From Bacillota bacterium (GTDB lineage: Bacteria > Bacillota > Clostridia > Christensenellales > Pumilibacteraceae): a stretch of 33,798 bases of DNA. A program made the translations under genes and the position numbers. The DNA is taken from positions 1 to 33,798 of the forward strand of contig WQYM01000006.1 of NCBI GenBank assembly GCA_009781235.1. The letters are read 5' to 3'. The notes below the pieces were generated by a model. It worked only from the letters and a program-made list of their open reading frames with translations. It did no database searches and was not told the DNA's origin. The number at the start of each line of letters is the position of its first letter. The first letter of the stretch is position 1. Below, in pieces: positions 16,501 through 25,200 of this stretch.

Positions 16501-17527
16501 CCCCCTCTTCGATATCAAACTCCATCCGCACGCGCTTTTCGATATCCTCCGCACTTGGAAGGGTATCGATGAATTCGGCGGGGACAAAGTCCGACAGCTT
16601 GTATTCGCTGACGCCGATGGGCTTATGGATGTCCTTTAGCGCGTATTCCGCGGTCAGCTTATCTTTGGACTTGCATAGCATAATGCCGATGGAGGGATTG
16701 TCCGTCTCATGCTTTAGCATATCGTCCACGGCGGAAAGGTAAAAGTTAAGTTTACCCGCGTATTCGGGCTTGAATTCCGTGTTTTTTAGTTCGATGACCA
16801 CAAAGCTGCGGAGCTTAAAATTATAAAACAAAAGGTCGATGTAGTAGTCCTTTTGGCTGATTTCAAGGTGGTATTGGTTGCCGACAAACGCAAAGCCGGT
16901 ACCGAGCTCTAAGATGGTTTTTGCGATGTTAGCCACCAATTCGCGCTCAATTTCGCGTTCGATGATTCCCTTGCGTTTTTGCACAAAATCAAACACGTAC
17001 GGATTTTTCAGGGTTTCCTCCGCCAGCCCGCTAAAGGGCGATGGGAGCAAACGGTCGTAGTTGGTCGTTTTTTCGGCGACGGCTTGGCGGTGGTATAATT
17101 TCATCTCTATTTGATGCGTTAGGACAACGTTATTCCATCCGTTTTGCACGTTTTGCTCTACATACCATTGCCGCTCCGCCTCGCTCTTTATTTTTGAAAT
17201 CAACGTCAAATTGTTTCGCCACGGCAAAAGTGCAACACCCCGTTGCACTTTTTGAAAATCGGGATAAAGCTCGGAAAACTTACGCATGTAGTTTAGATTT
17301 CGCACAGAAAAACCTTGAATGTCTGGGAAATCTAATATAATGTCTCTTGATAAGTTTTTTAAAAAACCGACACCGTACTTAGTGTTATCGATAATAATCT
17401 TTCCGATGTTCCAGTACAACTCCATCAGTTCCTTGTTCGCGCCTAAAACAGCCCTGTATTGAGCCGACTTAATGCGGGTTTTGATGTCCTCTAGCACCGC
17501 AAAATATTCACTGTTGTTGATTAGCAT
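16493..17527 (-). CDS. PDDEXK nuclease of the DUF1016/YhcG family
   Basis: The 344-residue protein has an N-terminal DUF1016 helical domain (about 10-160; YWNIGKIII, SVRNLNYMRKFSELYP) and a C-terminal PDDEXK nuclease fold (about 170-330). The active-site pattern is DYYIDLLFYN (Asp231), then VVIELK (Glu246, Lys248). The GGAGG site overlaps the parE stop, and the start lies 12 bases past it, so it is in the parE transcript. The family is nuclease-like, often found in mobile or restriction loci, and its biological role is poorly defined. Placement between parE and parC is unusual; a cassette insertion with the following membrane gene is inferred. Confidence 0.85.
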   Translation of the reverse strand: MLINNSEYFAVLEDIKTRIKSAQYRAVLGANKELMELYWNIGKIIIDNTKYGVGFLKNLSRDIILDFPDIQGFSVRNLNYMRKFSELYPDFQKVQRGVALLPWRNNLTLISKIKSEAERQWYVEQNVQNGWNNVVLTHQIEMKLYHRQAVAEKTTNYDRLLPSPFSGLAEETLKNPYVFDFVQKRKGIIEREIERELVANIAKTILELGTGFAFVGNQYHLEISQKDYYIDLLFYNFKLRSFVVIELKNTEFKPEYAGKLNFYLSAVDDMLKHETDNPSIGIMLCKSKDKLTAEYALKDIHKPIGVSEYKLSDFVPAEFIDTLPSAEDIEKRVRMEFDIEEGDD

Positions 17528-17538
17528 TTTATCGCCTC

Positions 17539-19494
17539 CTACTTCGCGATTTCCCGGAAGGCGTCTTCCTTGTTAAAATCCGCATTCTCAATAATATACG
17601 CCTTGCGTAAGTCAACCGCGTCGCCCATCAGCACGGACACCAGCTTTTCGGCCTCGGCGGCGTCCTCGATGCTGACGCGCACGAGGGTGCGCTCGGCAGG
17701 GTTCATCGTGGTCGCCCAAAGCTGCTCCGCACTCATCTCGCCTAAGCCCTTGTAGCGCTGGATGGTGGAAGCGCGGCCGAAACGCTTGCGGGCATCCTCG
17801 AGCGCGGCGTCATCGTAGACGTACTCTACCGCGTCCTTTTTGGCGATTTTATAAAGCGGGGGCAAGCCGATGTACACGTGCCCCTCGTGAATTAATGGCT
17901 TCATGTAGCGGAAAAAGAACGTGAGTAGTATCGCGCGGATGTGCGCGCCGTCTTGGTCGGCGTCGGAGAGGATAATGACCTTGTGATAATTAAGGTCGTC
18001 TAAGGTAAAGTCGTCTCCGATGCCCGCGCCTAACGCGGAGATAATCGTGCGGATTTCCTCATTCGCCAAAACTTGGTCAATGCGCTTTTTTTCGGCGTTT
18101 AGGGGTTTGCCACGGAGCGGCAAAATCGCCTGAAAGGAACGGTTGCGCGCCTGCTTTGCCGTGCCGCCCGCAGAGTCCCCTTCCACGATAAACAGCTCGT
18201 TATTTTCCGGCTTTTTGCCAGAACAAGATGAGAGCTTGCCCACCAAATTAAAGCTGTCGATTTGGTTTTTGGCGCGCGTGATTTCCTTCTCTTTGCGCGC
18301 GGCCTCGCGCACCTTTGCCGCCAAAATCGCTTTCTTTAAAATGATGTCCAGCGTCGCCTTGGCTTTGGGGCCCGATTCAAAGAATTTTGCCAGCTCGTCC
18401 TCAATGATGCCGTCCACGGCGGTTTTGGCCTCGGGGTTGCCGAGTTTTGTTTTGGTTTGCCCCTCGAACTGGATATTCTGCATTTTGACCGAGAGCACCG
18501 CCGTTAAGCCTTCGCGGTAGTCGTCACCGAGTAAATTCGCGTCCTTATCCTTCAACATCCCGCATTTTCGCGCGTAATCGTTCATCACCTTGGTAAGCGC
18601 AATCTTAAAGCCCGTCTCGTGCGTGCCGCCCTCGGTCGTCGGGATATTGTTGACGTAGGAGAAAACATTTTCGGTGTAGGCGTCGGTGTATTGCAGCGCA
18701 ATCTCTAAATAGATATCGTCGCGGCTTCCTTTAAGATAAATCGGCTCGGCGTGCGCGGCAGATCGCGTCTCGTTTAAGTATTGCACAAAGTCCGACAGCC
18801 CGCCCTCGTAAAAATATTCGCGGCGCGGGTTTTGCTGCAGGCGGTGATCGGTTAAAATAATGCGGATGCCCCGGTTTAAAAACGCAAGCTCTTTTAAGCG
18901 CTTTGCAATTGTGTCAAGCGAAAAAACGACGGTCTCAAAAATGGTTTTATCGGGCTTAAAGCGCACCATGGTTCCCTGCTTGTCCGCCTTAATGCCGGTG
19001 TCAAACAGTTGGTATTTCGGCACACCGCCTTTTAATTTTCCGTCCACCGTCTTGGCCTCGAATTCCATGCGGTAGGTCGTTTTATGCTTGTATACCTCAA
19101 CCGTCAGCCACTCCGAAAGCGCGTTGGTGACGCTCGCGCCCACGCCGTGTAAGCCGCCCGAATGCGTGTAGGTATCGTTGTCGAACTTGCCGCCCGCGTG
19201 AAGCTGCGTAAAAACGACCTCGACGCCGGAAACGCCGGTTTCGGGGTGCAAATCGACCGGGATGCCGCGCCCGTCATCCTCGACCGAAACGGAGCCGTCC
19301 GCGTGGATTTCGACGTTAATCGTGGAGGCAAACCCGTTGGCGGCCTCGTCCATCGCGTTGTCCACGATTTCCCATAATATATGATGAAGCCCTCTTACTC
19401 CGGTCGTGCCGATGTACATGCCGGGGCGGGTACGCACGGCGTCGAGGCCTTCGAGGATGCGGATGTCTTTTGCGTTATAATCTTTGGGGGGCAT
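17539..19494 (-). CDS. parE: Type IIA topoisomerase ATPase subunit (ParE/GyrB)
   Basis: The 651-residue ATPase subunit works with the downstream subunit A. GHKL ATP-binding motifs: EIVDNAMDEA (Glu42, Asn46), DDGRGIP (73-79), GGLHGVGASVTNAL (113-126). The transducer lysine is in QTKTKLG (about 347-352). TOPRIM motifs are EGDSAGG (438-444) and DADQDGAH (511-518). The C-terminus ends at FREIAK, and the ~650-residue length fits ParE or short GyrB. The start is the ATG at 19494, seven bases after AAGGAG; the frame remains open 40 codons upstream only through repeat leader sequence. A promoter is visible at 19672-19700. The ParE versus GyrB assignment is tentative because a canonical gyrase pair could exist elsewhere. 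Confidence 0.9.
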   Translation of the reverse strand: MPPKDYNAKDIRILEGLDAVRTRPGMYIGTTGVRGLHHILWEIVDNAMDEAANGFASTINVEIHADGSVSVEDDGRGIPVDLHPETGVSGVEVVFTQLHAGGKFDNDTYTHSGGLHGVGASVTNALSEWLTVEVYKHKTTYRMEFEAKTVDGKLKGGVPKYQLFDTGIKADKQGTMVRFKPDKTIFETVVFSLDTIAKRLKELAFLNRGIRIILTDHRLQQNPRREYFYEGGLSDFVQYLNETRSAAHAEPIYLKGSRDDIYLEIALQYTDAYTENVFSYVNNIPTTEGGTHETGFKIALTKVMNDYARKCGMLKDKDANLLGDDYREGLTAVLSVKMQNIQFEGQTKTKLGNPEAKTAVDGIIEDELAKFFESGPKAKATLDIILKKAILAAKVREAARKEKEITRAKNQIDSFNLVGKLSSCSGKKPENNELFIVEGDSAGGTAKQARNRSFQAILPLRGKPLNAEKKRIDQVLANEEIRTIISALGAGIGDDFTLDDLNYHKVIILSDADQDGAHIRAILLTFFFRYMKPLIHEGHVYIGLPPLYKIAKKDAVEYVYDDAALEDARKRFGRASTIQRYKGLGEMSAEQLWATTMNPAERTLVRVSIEDAAEAEKLVSVLMGDAVDLRKAYIIENADFNKEDAFREIAK

Positions 19495-19511
19495 AAAAAA
19501 GCTCCTTAATA

Positions 19512-19641
19512 AAGGTATCAGGGCACAAGGCACAAGGCACAGGTATCGGATATTTGATATCGGAATACAAGGTTCAACGCTCAAGTCACTGAAATTTGAA
19601 TTATTTCGATCCATTACCTGTGCCTTGTGTCCTGATACCTT
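19512..19641 (-). repeat. Long inverted repeat in the parE leader, arms differing by one heptamer
   Basis: On the + strand the arm at 19512-19545 starts AAGGTATCAGG and contains an extra AGGCACA-type heptamer. The arm at 19615-19641 is its reverse complement without that unit and with one mismatch. The ~70-base spacer has no feature I recognise. On the transcript the 3' arm ends next to the AAGGAG of parE, so the structure could affect its translation. Confidence 0.7.
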
Positions 19642-19671
19642 TTACCTCGCATTTTGCATTTGCTAGCTATC

Positions 19672-19700
19672 ATTATACCACTTTCTCTCCCCTTTAGCAA
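19672..19700 (-). promoter_or_regulatory. Sigma-A promoter of parE
   Basis: Minus strand: TTGCTA (19700-19695), 17-base spacer, perfect TATAAT (19677-19672). This leaves a leader of about 170 bases that includes the inverted repeat. Confidence 0.78.
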
Positions 19701-19725
19701 GCGTTTTACATTTATATTTATGCAC

Positions 19726-19757
19726 AAAAAACCGCCTATTTCTTGCCTCGACGGTTT
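19726..19757 (-). terminator. Intrinsic terminator upstream of the parE promoter
   Basis: On the minus strand, AAACCGTC (19757-19750) pairs with GGCGGTTT (19736-19729; one G-U pair), and the T-run continues to 19726. It would end transcripts entering from the right. No minus-strand gene is visible there, so a small transcript or insulation of parE is possible. Confidence 0.5.
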
Positions 19758-19791
19758 GTAAATGGAGTAAATGCATACTAATTCATGTTTT

Positions 19792-19805
19792 TGAATAATT
19801 ATTCA
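19792..19805. promoter_or_regulatory. ARG-box-like palindrome TGAATAATTATTCA
   Basis: The 14 bases match the classical ArgR/AhrC operator consensus TGAAT-WWWW-ATTCA exactly. Another ATTCATG lies about 20 bases to the left. No arginine gene is nearby, so the match may be chance in A/T-rich DNA. Confidence 0.3.
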
Positions 19806-20246
19806 TGCGGAAAGAGGCACAGGTATCAAGGCACAAGGCACAGGTATCGGTGTCGGGATACACGTCGATAAGGTTGAAAGTCGACGAAGTGCCCGGGCGG
19901 CCCGAGGACGGAGGGTCGCCGACCGGCGATCCGAGGCGTAGTGACACGGAGCGCGGAGCGCGAAGTGCCCGATAGGGTGCCGAAAGCTTGCCTTTCGGCA
20001 TCAGCACCCCCGTCCCCCCGACATGTTCCCCCCGGAAAATTTAGGGTGCCCAAACTTCCGTCCCCGTGACAACCGTCGGCGGGTCGATCTGTAGATCGAC
20101 CCCTACGGGAATATTTGCAACCATTCCAAATCCCGAACGCCGAACCCCGAACCCCGAACCCCGAATCCCGAACCCCGAATCCCGAACCCCGAATCCCGTA
20201 CCTCAATACTCCCCAAATAATCCGTAAAAACTTTCAAAAAAAACTC
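19806..20246. other. Gene-free repeat stretch
   Basis: It holds AGGCACA/AGGTATC heptamers (19815-19850), GC-rich repetitive sequence shared with 12880-13100, a GCGGG...CCCCTACG element with a TCGATCT/AGATCGA hairpin (20079-20107), and a ~68-bp array of CGAACCC/CGAATCC heptamers (20131-20198). No open frame here has coding signs. Confidence 0.65.
20131..20198. repeat. 7-bp array (CGAACCC/CGAATCC), about ten units
   Basis: Heptamers alternate between CCCGAAC and CCCGAAT types in nearly the same pattern as the inverted array at 5713-5769. The array ends about 50 bases before the next promoter. Confidence 0.92.
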
Positions 20247-20275
20247 TTGACAAAACAATAAATTAGGTATATTAT
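20247..20275 (+). promoter_or_regulatory. Sigma-A promoter of the 20308 membrane protein gene
   Basis: Consensus TTGACA (20247-20252), 17-base spacer, TATTAT (20270-20275). The ATG follows at 20308 with GGAGG nine bases before it. Confidence 0.85.
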
Positions 20276-20307
20276 ATACACAAATATGTCCTTGGAGGAT
20301 GTCATAG

Positions 20308-20862
20308 ATGGAAAAGGAAAAACCGGTCGTCTTAGGGAAAACGTCGTACTACTACAAAATCGCCGTGCCGATTTTGATGGCGGCCGTTATCGGCGTGCTC
20401 GTCTTAATAGGCGTTGCGTTTATTGAAGCAATCCCTATCTTGGCAATCACGATGTTCTGCATTTGCGCGCTGCCCGGTCTGATTTTATTGTTGTACGTAC
20501 TGCTGCCACTCGGCGCGGTGCTCTACGACGAAAAACGGGACGTGCTTATTCTGCGCGGCGGCAGAAAATTTATTTTTTCGGCCTTTAAACGCCAAGAAAT
20601 CCCCATGGGCGACATCAAAAAAGAGCCCAAAGAGAAAACCGTCGCTTGGGGCGAGTCTCCGAACGCCAAGTATGTCTTTTTAGGGTGGCTTTTTTTGGAT
20701 ACACAAGGGCATTTAGAAGGCTTGCACATAACGACGGTGCACGGGGAAATCCGGTTGTTCACGGTCGGCAAATCCGAAAGCGCCGCTAAAAACATCCAAG
20801 CGCGGTACGAGAAATTCCGCTACAAGCTAAATTTCCAAACGCCGACGGGGACTGCTGAGTAA
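20308..20862 (+). CDS. Membrane protein with two N-terminal TM segments and a PH-like cytosolic part
   Basis: The product is 184 residues. Two hydrophobic segments (about 16-38 and 44-70) are followed by a soluble part with alternating beta segments (LYDEKRDVLILRGGRKFIF, RQEIPMGDIKK, GLHITTVHGEIRLFTV) and a terminal amphipathic helix. This resembles the two-TM plus PH-like fold of many small Firmicutes membrane proteins, but I do not recognise a named family. Promoter and ribosome binding site are strong. Its stop lies three bases from the stop of convergent murG. Confidence 0.85.
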   Translation: MEKEKPVVLGKTSYYYKIAVPILMAAVIGVLVLIGVAFIEAIPILAITMFCICALPGLILLLYVLLPLGAVLYDEKRDVLILRGGRKFIFSAFKRQEIPMGDIKKEPKEKTVAWGESPNAKYVFLGWLFLDTQGHLEGLHITTVHGEIRLFTVGKSESAAKNIQARYEKFRYKLNFQTPTGTAE

Positions 20863-20865
20863 AGC

Positions 20866-22002
20866 TTAGCGCTTTGCCGTTTCTTGTATCAGCCTTGCAA
20901 TCCTCTCCGTGCCGTCAATGTTTTTCGCCTCTTTACAGGCGGAGCGTAGTGACGCGGCATCTTTTTGCAGTTCGTCTAACGCTTTGCATAGCGGGAATTG
21001 TAATTTGTAATTTGTAATTTGTAATTTGTAATTTGTAATTTGATTCTGCTCTAGCACCTTGACGCACCCTAAGCGTTCAAAATACCGCGCGTTGTCGATT
21101 TGATCGCCCCGAGAGACGCCTTTGGGGAGCGGGATGGCCAAGGATGGGATGCAGAGCGCGCATAGCTCAAACAACGCGTTCGCACCGCCGCGCGTTATGC
21201 AATAATCCGCCCACGCCAAATAATCCTCAATATTTTCAGCAAACGGAATCGGATGATAATGCGGCTCTTTTACAGGAGCCGCGTTGCTTTTGTGCTCAGC
21301 GCCCTGCTCTCCCGCTGAGCCCCGCTCCCCCGCCGCGCCCTGCTTTCCCGTAATATGCACAACGTCGAAGCGCTTTGCTAATTCGCCAAATTCCGCGTAA
21401 ACGGCCTCGTTGATAGCCTGCGCACCCAAGGAGCCGCCCATAATCAGCAGGTTTTGTCGGCCGATAAGCCCCGTCTCAAGCTCCGCCCGGCGCTTGTCGC
21501 CCCGATAAATTTGCCCCCGCAGCGGCGCTCCCGTACAAATCCCGCCGGGAATTTTGGCCGCCAAATCCGAAAAGGAAGTGCAAACGTGCGCGCACTTTTT
21601 GGCGCCCATGCGGTTGGACAGTCCCATCGTGTAATCGGATTCGTGCAAAATCACCGGGATTTTCCCGCCCGCCGCCAGCATGACCGGCAGCGCGACAAAC
21701 CCGCCCTTAGAAAAAATCACTTTAGGCCGAATCTCCGCCAGAATCCTTTTCGCCTTTTTCTTGGATGCGAGCAGCTTAAAAGGAACCGCGAGGTTTTTTA
21801 AGGTAAATTTGCGCGGCAATTTGACGCATTCCAAGCCGTGAAACACAATATAGGGGCAGTTTTTTTTCACGAGCTCCTCTTCCATAGAGCCCGGCCGCCC
21901 GATGTAATGCAGCTCAAAATCCTTCGCGAGCAGCGGTGCAAGCGCGAGGTTCGGCATCACATGCCCCGCCGTCCCGCCGCCCGTCAAAACAATAACGTCC
22001 AT
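20866..22002 (-). CDS. murG: UDP-GlcNAc:lipid I N-acetylglucosaminyltransferase
   Basis: MurG adds GlcNAc to lipid I at the inner face of the membrane to form lipid II for peptidoglycan. The 378-residue protein has TGGGTAGHVMPNLAL (7-21), SKGGFVALPVMLA (98-110), HESDYTMGLSNR (120-131), the C-domain glycine loop MGGSLGAQAIN (188-198), HITGKQG, and the UDP-sugar site TRGGANALFEL (270-280) followed by PLPKGVSRGDQIDNA. Two stretches are absent from usual MurG: 223-243 (AGERGSAGEQGAEHKSN region) and 320-335 (QITNYKLQITNYKLQ), the latter encoded by six heptamers. The start at 22002 lacks a clear Shine-Dalgarno. murG stands alone here, away from other mur genes. Confidence 0.93.
   Translation of the reverse strand: MDVIVLTGGGTAGHVMPNLALAPLLAKDFELHYIGRPGSMEEELVKKNCPYIVFHGLECVKLPRKFTLKNLAVPFKLLASKKKAKRILAEIRPKVIFSKGGFVALPVMLAAGGKIPVILHESDYTMGLSNRMGAKKCAHVCTSFSDLAAKIPGGICTGAPLRGQIYRGDKRRAELETGLIGRQNLLIMGGSLGAQAINEAVYAEFGELAKRFDVVHITGKQGAAGERGSAGEQGAEHKSNAAPVKEPHYHPIPFAENIEDYLAWADYCITRGGANALFELCALCIPSLAIPLPKGVSRGDQIDNARYFERLGCVKVLEQNQITNYKLQITNYKLQFPLCKALDELQKDAASLRSACKEAKNIDGTERIARLIQETAKR
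21000..21041. repeat. 7-bp array (GTAATTT x6) inside murG
   Basis: Six exact heptamers make 42 bp, that is 14 codons, and keep the murG frame. On the coding strand it reads as a 7-residue repeat, QITNYKL. Confidence 0.95.
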
Positions 22003-22087
22003 GGGGGTAGTATATGCTTATTTTAGTGAATAGTGAATAGCTGCGGATTATTTTTGCCTCTTATGCAAGCAAAATGTACAAAATCTA

Positions 22088-22116
22088 TTGAAGTATTACT
22101 TTATATGTGCTATACT
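22088..22116 (+). promoter_or_regulatory. Distal sigma-A promoter of the beta-helix lipoprotein
   Basis: TTGAAG (22088-22093), 17-base spacer, TATACT (22111-22116). It would make a leader of about 175 bases containing three hairpins. Confidence 0.65.
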
Positions 22117-22135
22117 ATGAGAAGTCGAGCGTCGC

Positions 22136-22225
22136 GCGAAAATTTATTTTCGCATGGCCGATACGCCGATTAGTACAATATATGTGTGCAAAACCGTAGG
22201 TTTTGCCATCCGACGCAAGTCGGAT
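22136..22225 (+). other. Three consecutive perfect hairpins in a leader
   Basis: GCGAAAAT/ATTTTCGC with loop TT (22136-22153), GCAAAACC/GGTTTTGC with loop GTA (22188-22206), and ATCCGAC/GTCGGAT with a GCAA tetraloop (22208-22225). All lie downstream of the distal promoter and upstream of the proximal one. I could not match them to a known riboswitch. Confidence 0.5.
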
Positions 22226-22232
22226 ATATTCG

Positions 22233-22262
22233 TTGACAAATGAATAGCACATAGATTATACT
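22233..22262 (+). promoter_or_regulatory. Proximal sigma-A promoter of the beta-helix lipoprotein
   Basis: TTGACA (22233-22238), 18-base spacer, TATACT (22257-22262), 34 bases before the ATG at 22297, which has GGGAG nine bases upstream. Confidence 0.75.
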
Positions 22263-22296
22263 ATTCTATAACATTAATCTTTGGGAGATAAAACGC

Positions 22297-25200
22297 ATGA
22301 ATATTAAAAGAATAGTCCCTCTGTTGATTTTGGCCGTTGCGCTGGCCTTGGCGGCGTCCGCCTGCAAAAACGACGGCGACGGCGGAAAGAACAACAACAC
22401 GCCCGTAGCGGTTACCGGGGTTACACTCAGCCCGAAAACCGTTTCCGTGGGGATTGGTGAGTCCGCGACGCTGGCCGCTGCCGTGGCGCCGTCAAACGCG
22501 ACCAATCAGTCGCTGGCATGGTCGGTCGATAAGCCCGCAATCGCGACGGTGGAAAACGGCGTTGTTAAGGGCATCGCGCTCGGCGGGGCAACCGTTACGG
22601 TAACGACCGCCGACGGCGCCAAAACCGACACCTGCGCCGTAACGGTTACCGAAGTGGTGCCGGTCACCGGCGTCGCCCTTTCGCGCGCGGCGCTGACGCT
22701 GGAGGTTGGCTCGGCCGTGACGCTGAGGGCTACCGTATCACCAACAAACGCCTCCAATAAGTCCGTTACATGGTCCACCAGCAATCCGGCCGTTGCTTCC
22801 GTCTCGGGCGGGAGCGTAAAGGCCTTAGGCGTCGGCACGGCGTCCATCACGGCAAAGTCCGAGGCGGATCCGACCAAGCTTTCCTCCTGTCAGATTTCGG
22901 TGGTAAATGAGGACGCGGTGTCGCCGAATATCGTGCTCTCTGGCGGAAAAATCACGGTCACGTGGGAGGCGGTCGCGGACGCGGTGTCGTACGACGTTTA
23001 CCGCGCCGGCAGCCGGCTGGGCGAAAAAACAAAGCTCGCCGCCATCGACAAGCTAACCTATACCGACGAATCCCCCAATCCGGTCAAGTATGAAAACTAC
23101 TATACGGTGGTACCGAAAGACGCCGCCGGCAACACCATCATCGGCCTAAAGTGGAACTTTATCGACGGCGCCGTGAATTACCGGGTGGAACGCGCCGCGA
23201 CGCCTTCCGGCACATTTGCGCCCCTGGGCACCGTGAGCGCCGACGGGGAGCGCTCGTTTATCGACAAGGCGCCTAATTATGCGTTCGGCCAAACGACCTA
23301 CCGCATCGACCCGCTGGATCAGGCGGGCGACGTAATGAAAGGCGGCTTCGATACCGACAGCCCGACCCACACGGTTACCGCGTCCAACGTGCGCGCGTAT
23401 TCCGTCACCCGCAATATCGTCTTAAAGGAGTTTTACCCCGAGGTAATTTCATTCGAGCGGCTGTTGTTTGGCGAGAACGTGTATTTTTACGACGCAAAGC
23501 ATGACAGTATGCCCGCCATTTTAAAGGACGTCAACCGGATTGCCGACGCAATGCGTTCGTCCGCCGGCGTCGTTCAGATGAGCTACGAACGTTTTTCGCT
23601 GTACTTTAAGCCGGGCAACTATCCGTTCGGCACTTTAGAAAGCGGCCAGGAATATCCCGACACGCGCGGCGCCAGGCTTGACGTCGGATTCTACACGACG
23701 CTGGCAGGCCTTGGGCTATTGCCCACGCAAACCCGCATCGGCGCCACCGTGTACACACCGCCGGCACTCGCCCACACCAACAACGGCGGCAGCAACGCCA
23801 CACATAACTTTTGGCGCTCCATCGAGAATTTTGAGGTGTACCGTCCGCAGGGCATGGCAAGCACGCCCCGGCTGAATTGGGCGGTCTCTCAAGCCGCGCC
23901 CATGCGCCGCATCTCGACGGCGAGCGGTATTTCTACCGACTACAACGCCAACGGCGGTTGGGGCTCGGGCGGCTTTACGGGAGATTGCCGCTTTGGCGGG
24001 GGCGTCGGCGCGGGCGGCCAGCAGCAATGGTACACACGCAACAGCCATTTCGGCTCCGGCGCGATGAGCGGTATCGCGTGGAACAATTTCTGTATCGCCT
24101 CGACCGGCAGCAAGTTCTCTAACTCCTATCTTACGGGCGGGACCGGCACGTTTGTCGACTCCCCGATTAAGCAAATGCGTGAAAAGCCGTTCCTGTATTA
24201 CGACACGACGGTAAACGATTACAAGGTTTTCGTGCCGGGTTTGCGCCAAAACGCGAGCGGCGTTTCGTGGTCCGATATCAGCCCCGGGCCCGGAGAATCC
24301 TATGACATCAGTGAATTCTACATGGCAAAGCCCGGCGATTCCGCGTCCAAAATCAATTCACGCCTCGCGGGCGGCAAGCACCTGTTTTTAAGGCCGGGGA
24401 TGTATGAGTGCGAGGAGCCGATTTTTGTCGGGGAGGAAAACGCGGTTGTCATCGGAACCGGAATGCCGTCGCTCTATCCCGTAGAGGACAACGGCGAGGG
24501 CGTCATGCTGGTTTCCGACGTTTCCGGCGTAACGCTGGCGGGCTTTGTCGTGGACGCGTACGGCGACACCAAGTACCTGCTGCGGGTCGGAGAACCCGGC
24601 TCGAATAAAAACCACGCGCAAAACCCGACCTTTATCTCCGACGTGTTCGCGCGCGTGGGCGGCTTCCCCTCTGTCGCGGTAAACGCGGAGGTTTCGGTGG
24701 ACATCCACTCCAATGACGTCATCGGCGACCACTTTTGGATTTGGCTTGCCGACCACGGCAGGTTTACCGGGTGGGCGCGCAATACCGGGGCGTTCGGGCT
24801 GATCGTGCACGGTGACCGGGTCACGATGCACGGGCTGTTTGTCGAGCACTACCAAAAGTACCAGACGCTGTGGCTGGGCAATTACGGCGAGACGTTCTTC
24901 TATCAAAACGAGCTCCCCTACACCGTGCCGAGCCAAGAGGCATGGATGGCTCAAGACGGCGCCAAGGGTTGGTCGGCCTTTAAGGTGGCAAACACCGTAG
25001 ATAACTTTCACGGCATAGGCTTCGGCAGCTACAGCACCATCCGGCTCAGCGGCGGTAACATCCTTTTAAACAACGCCTACGAGGCACCCAACAAACCCGG
25101 CGTTAAATTAGAGGCGTTGTATGCCAACAACATCAGCGACGGGACCAACGGATTTGTCAACATGATTAACGATTACGGCGGCAGGGTCAACGGGCAGGGC

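Noticed and set aside
13447..19494. Calling the pair gyrB/gyrA outright
   Set aside because: The canonical GyrA box is not visible in subunit A, so a ParE/ParC role is at least as likely; both names are kept open.
19495..19614. 40-codon N-terminal extension of parE
   Set aside because: It is encoded by the leader inverted repeat, while the ATG at 19494 has AAGGAG at good spacing and is followed by the family N-terminus.
20131..20198. CRISPR-like array
   Set aside because: The period is seven with no spacers; it is a simple tandem array.
22188..22225. Possible cyclic-di-GMP (GEMM-I) riboswitch, because of GCAAAACC and a GNRA loop
   Set aside because: The conserved GEMM core around the two stems (the CACGCACAGGG and GACGCAAAGCC parts) is not present, and the stems are simple perfect hairpins.
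23761..23830. AAC-rich stretch as a possible DGR template
   Set aside because: It is ordinary coding sequence of the beta-helix gene and does not match the WWLRSAYSS...GVR segment.
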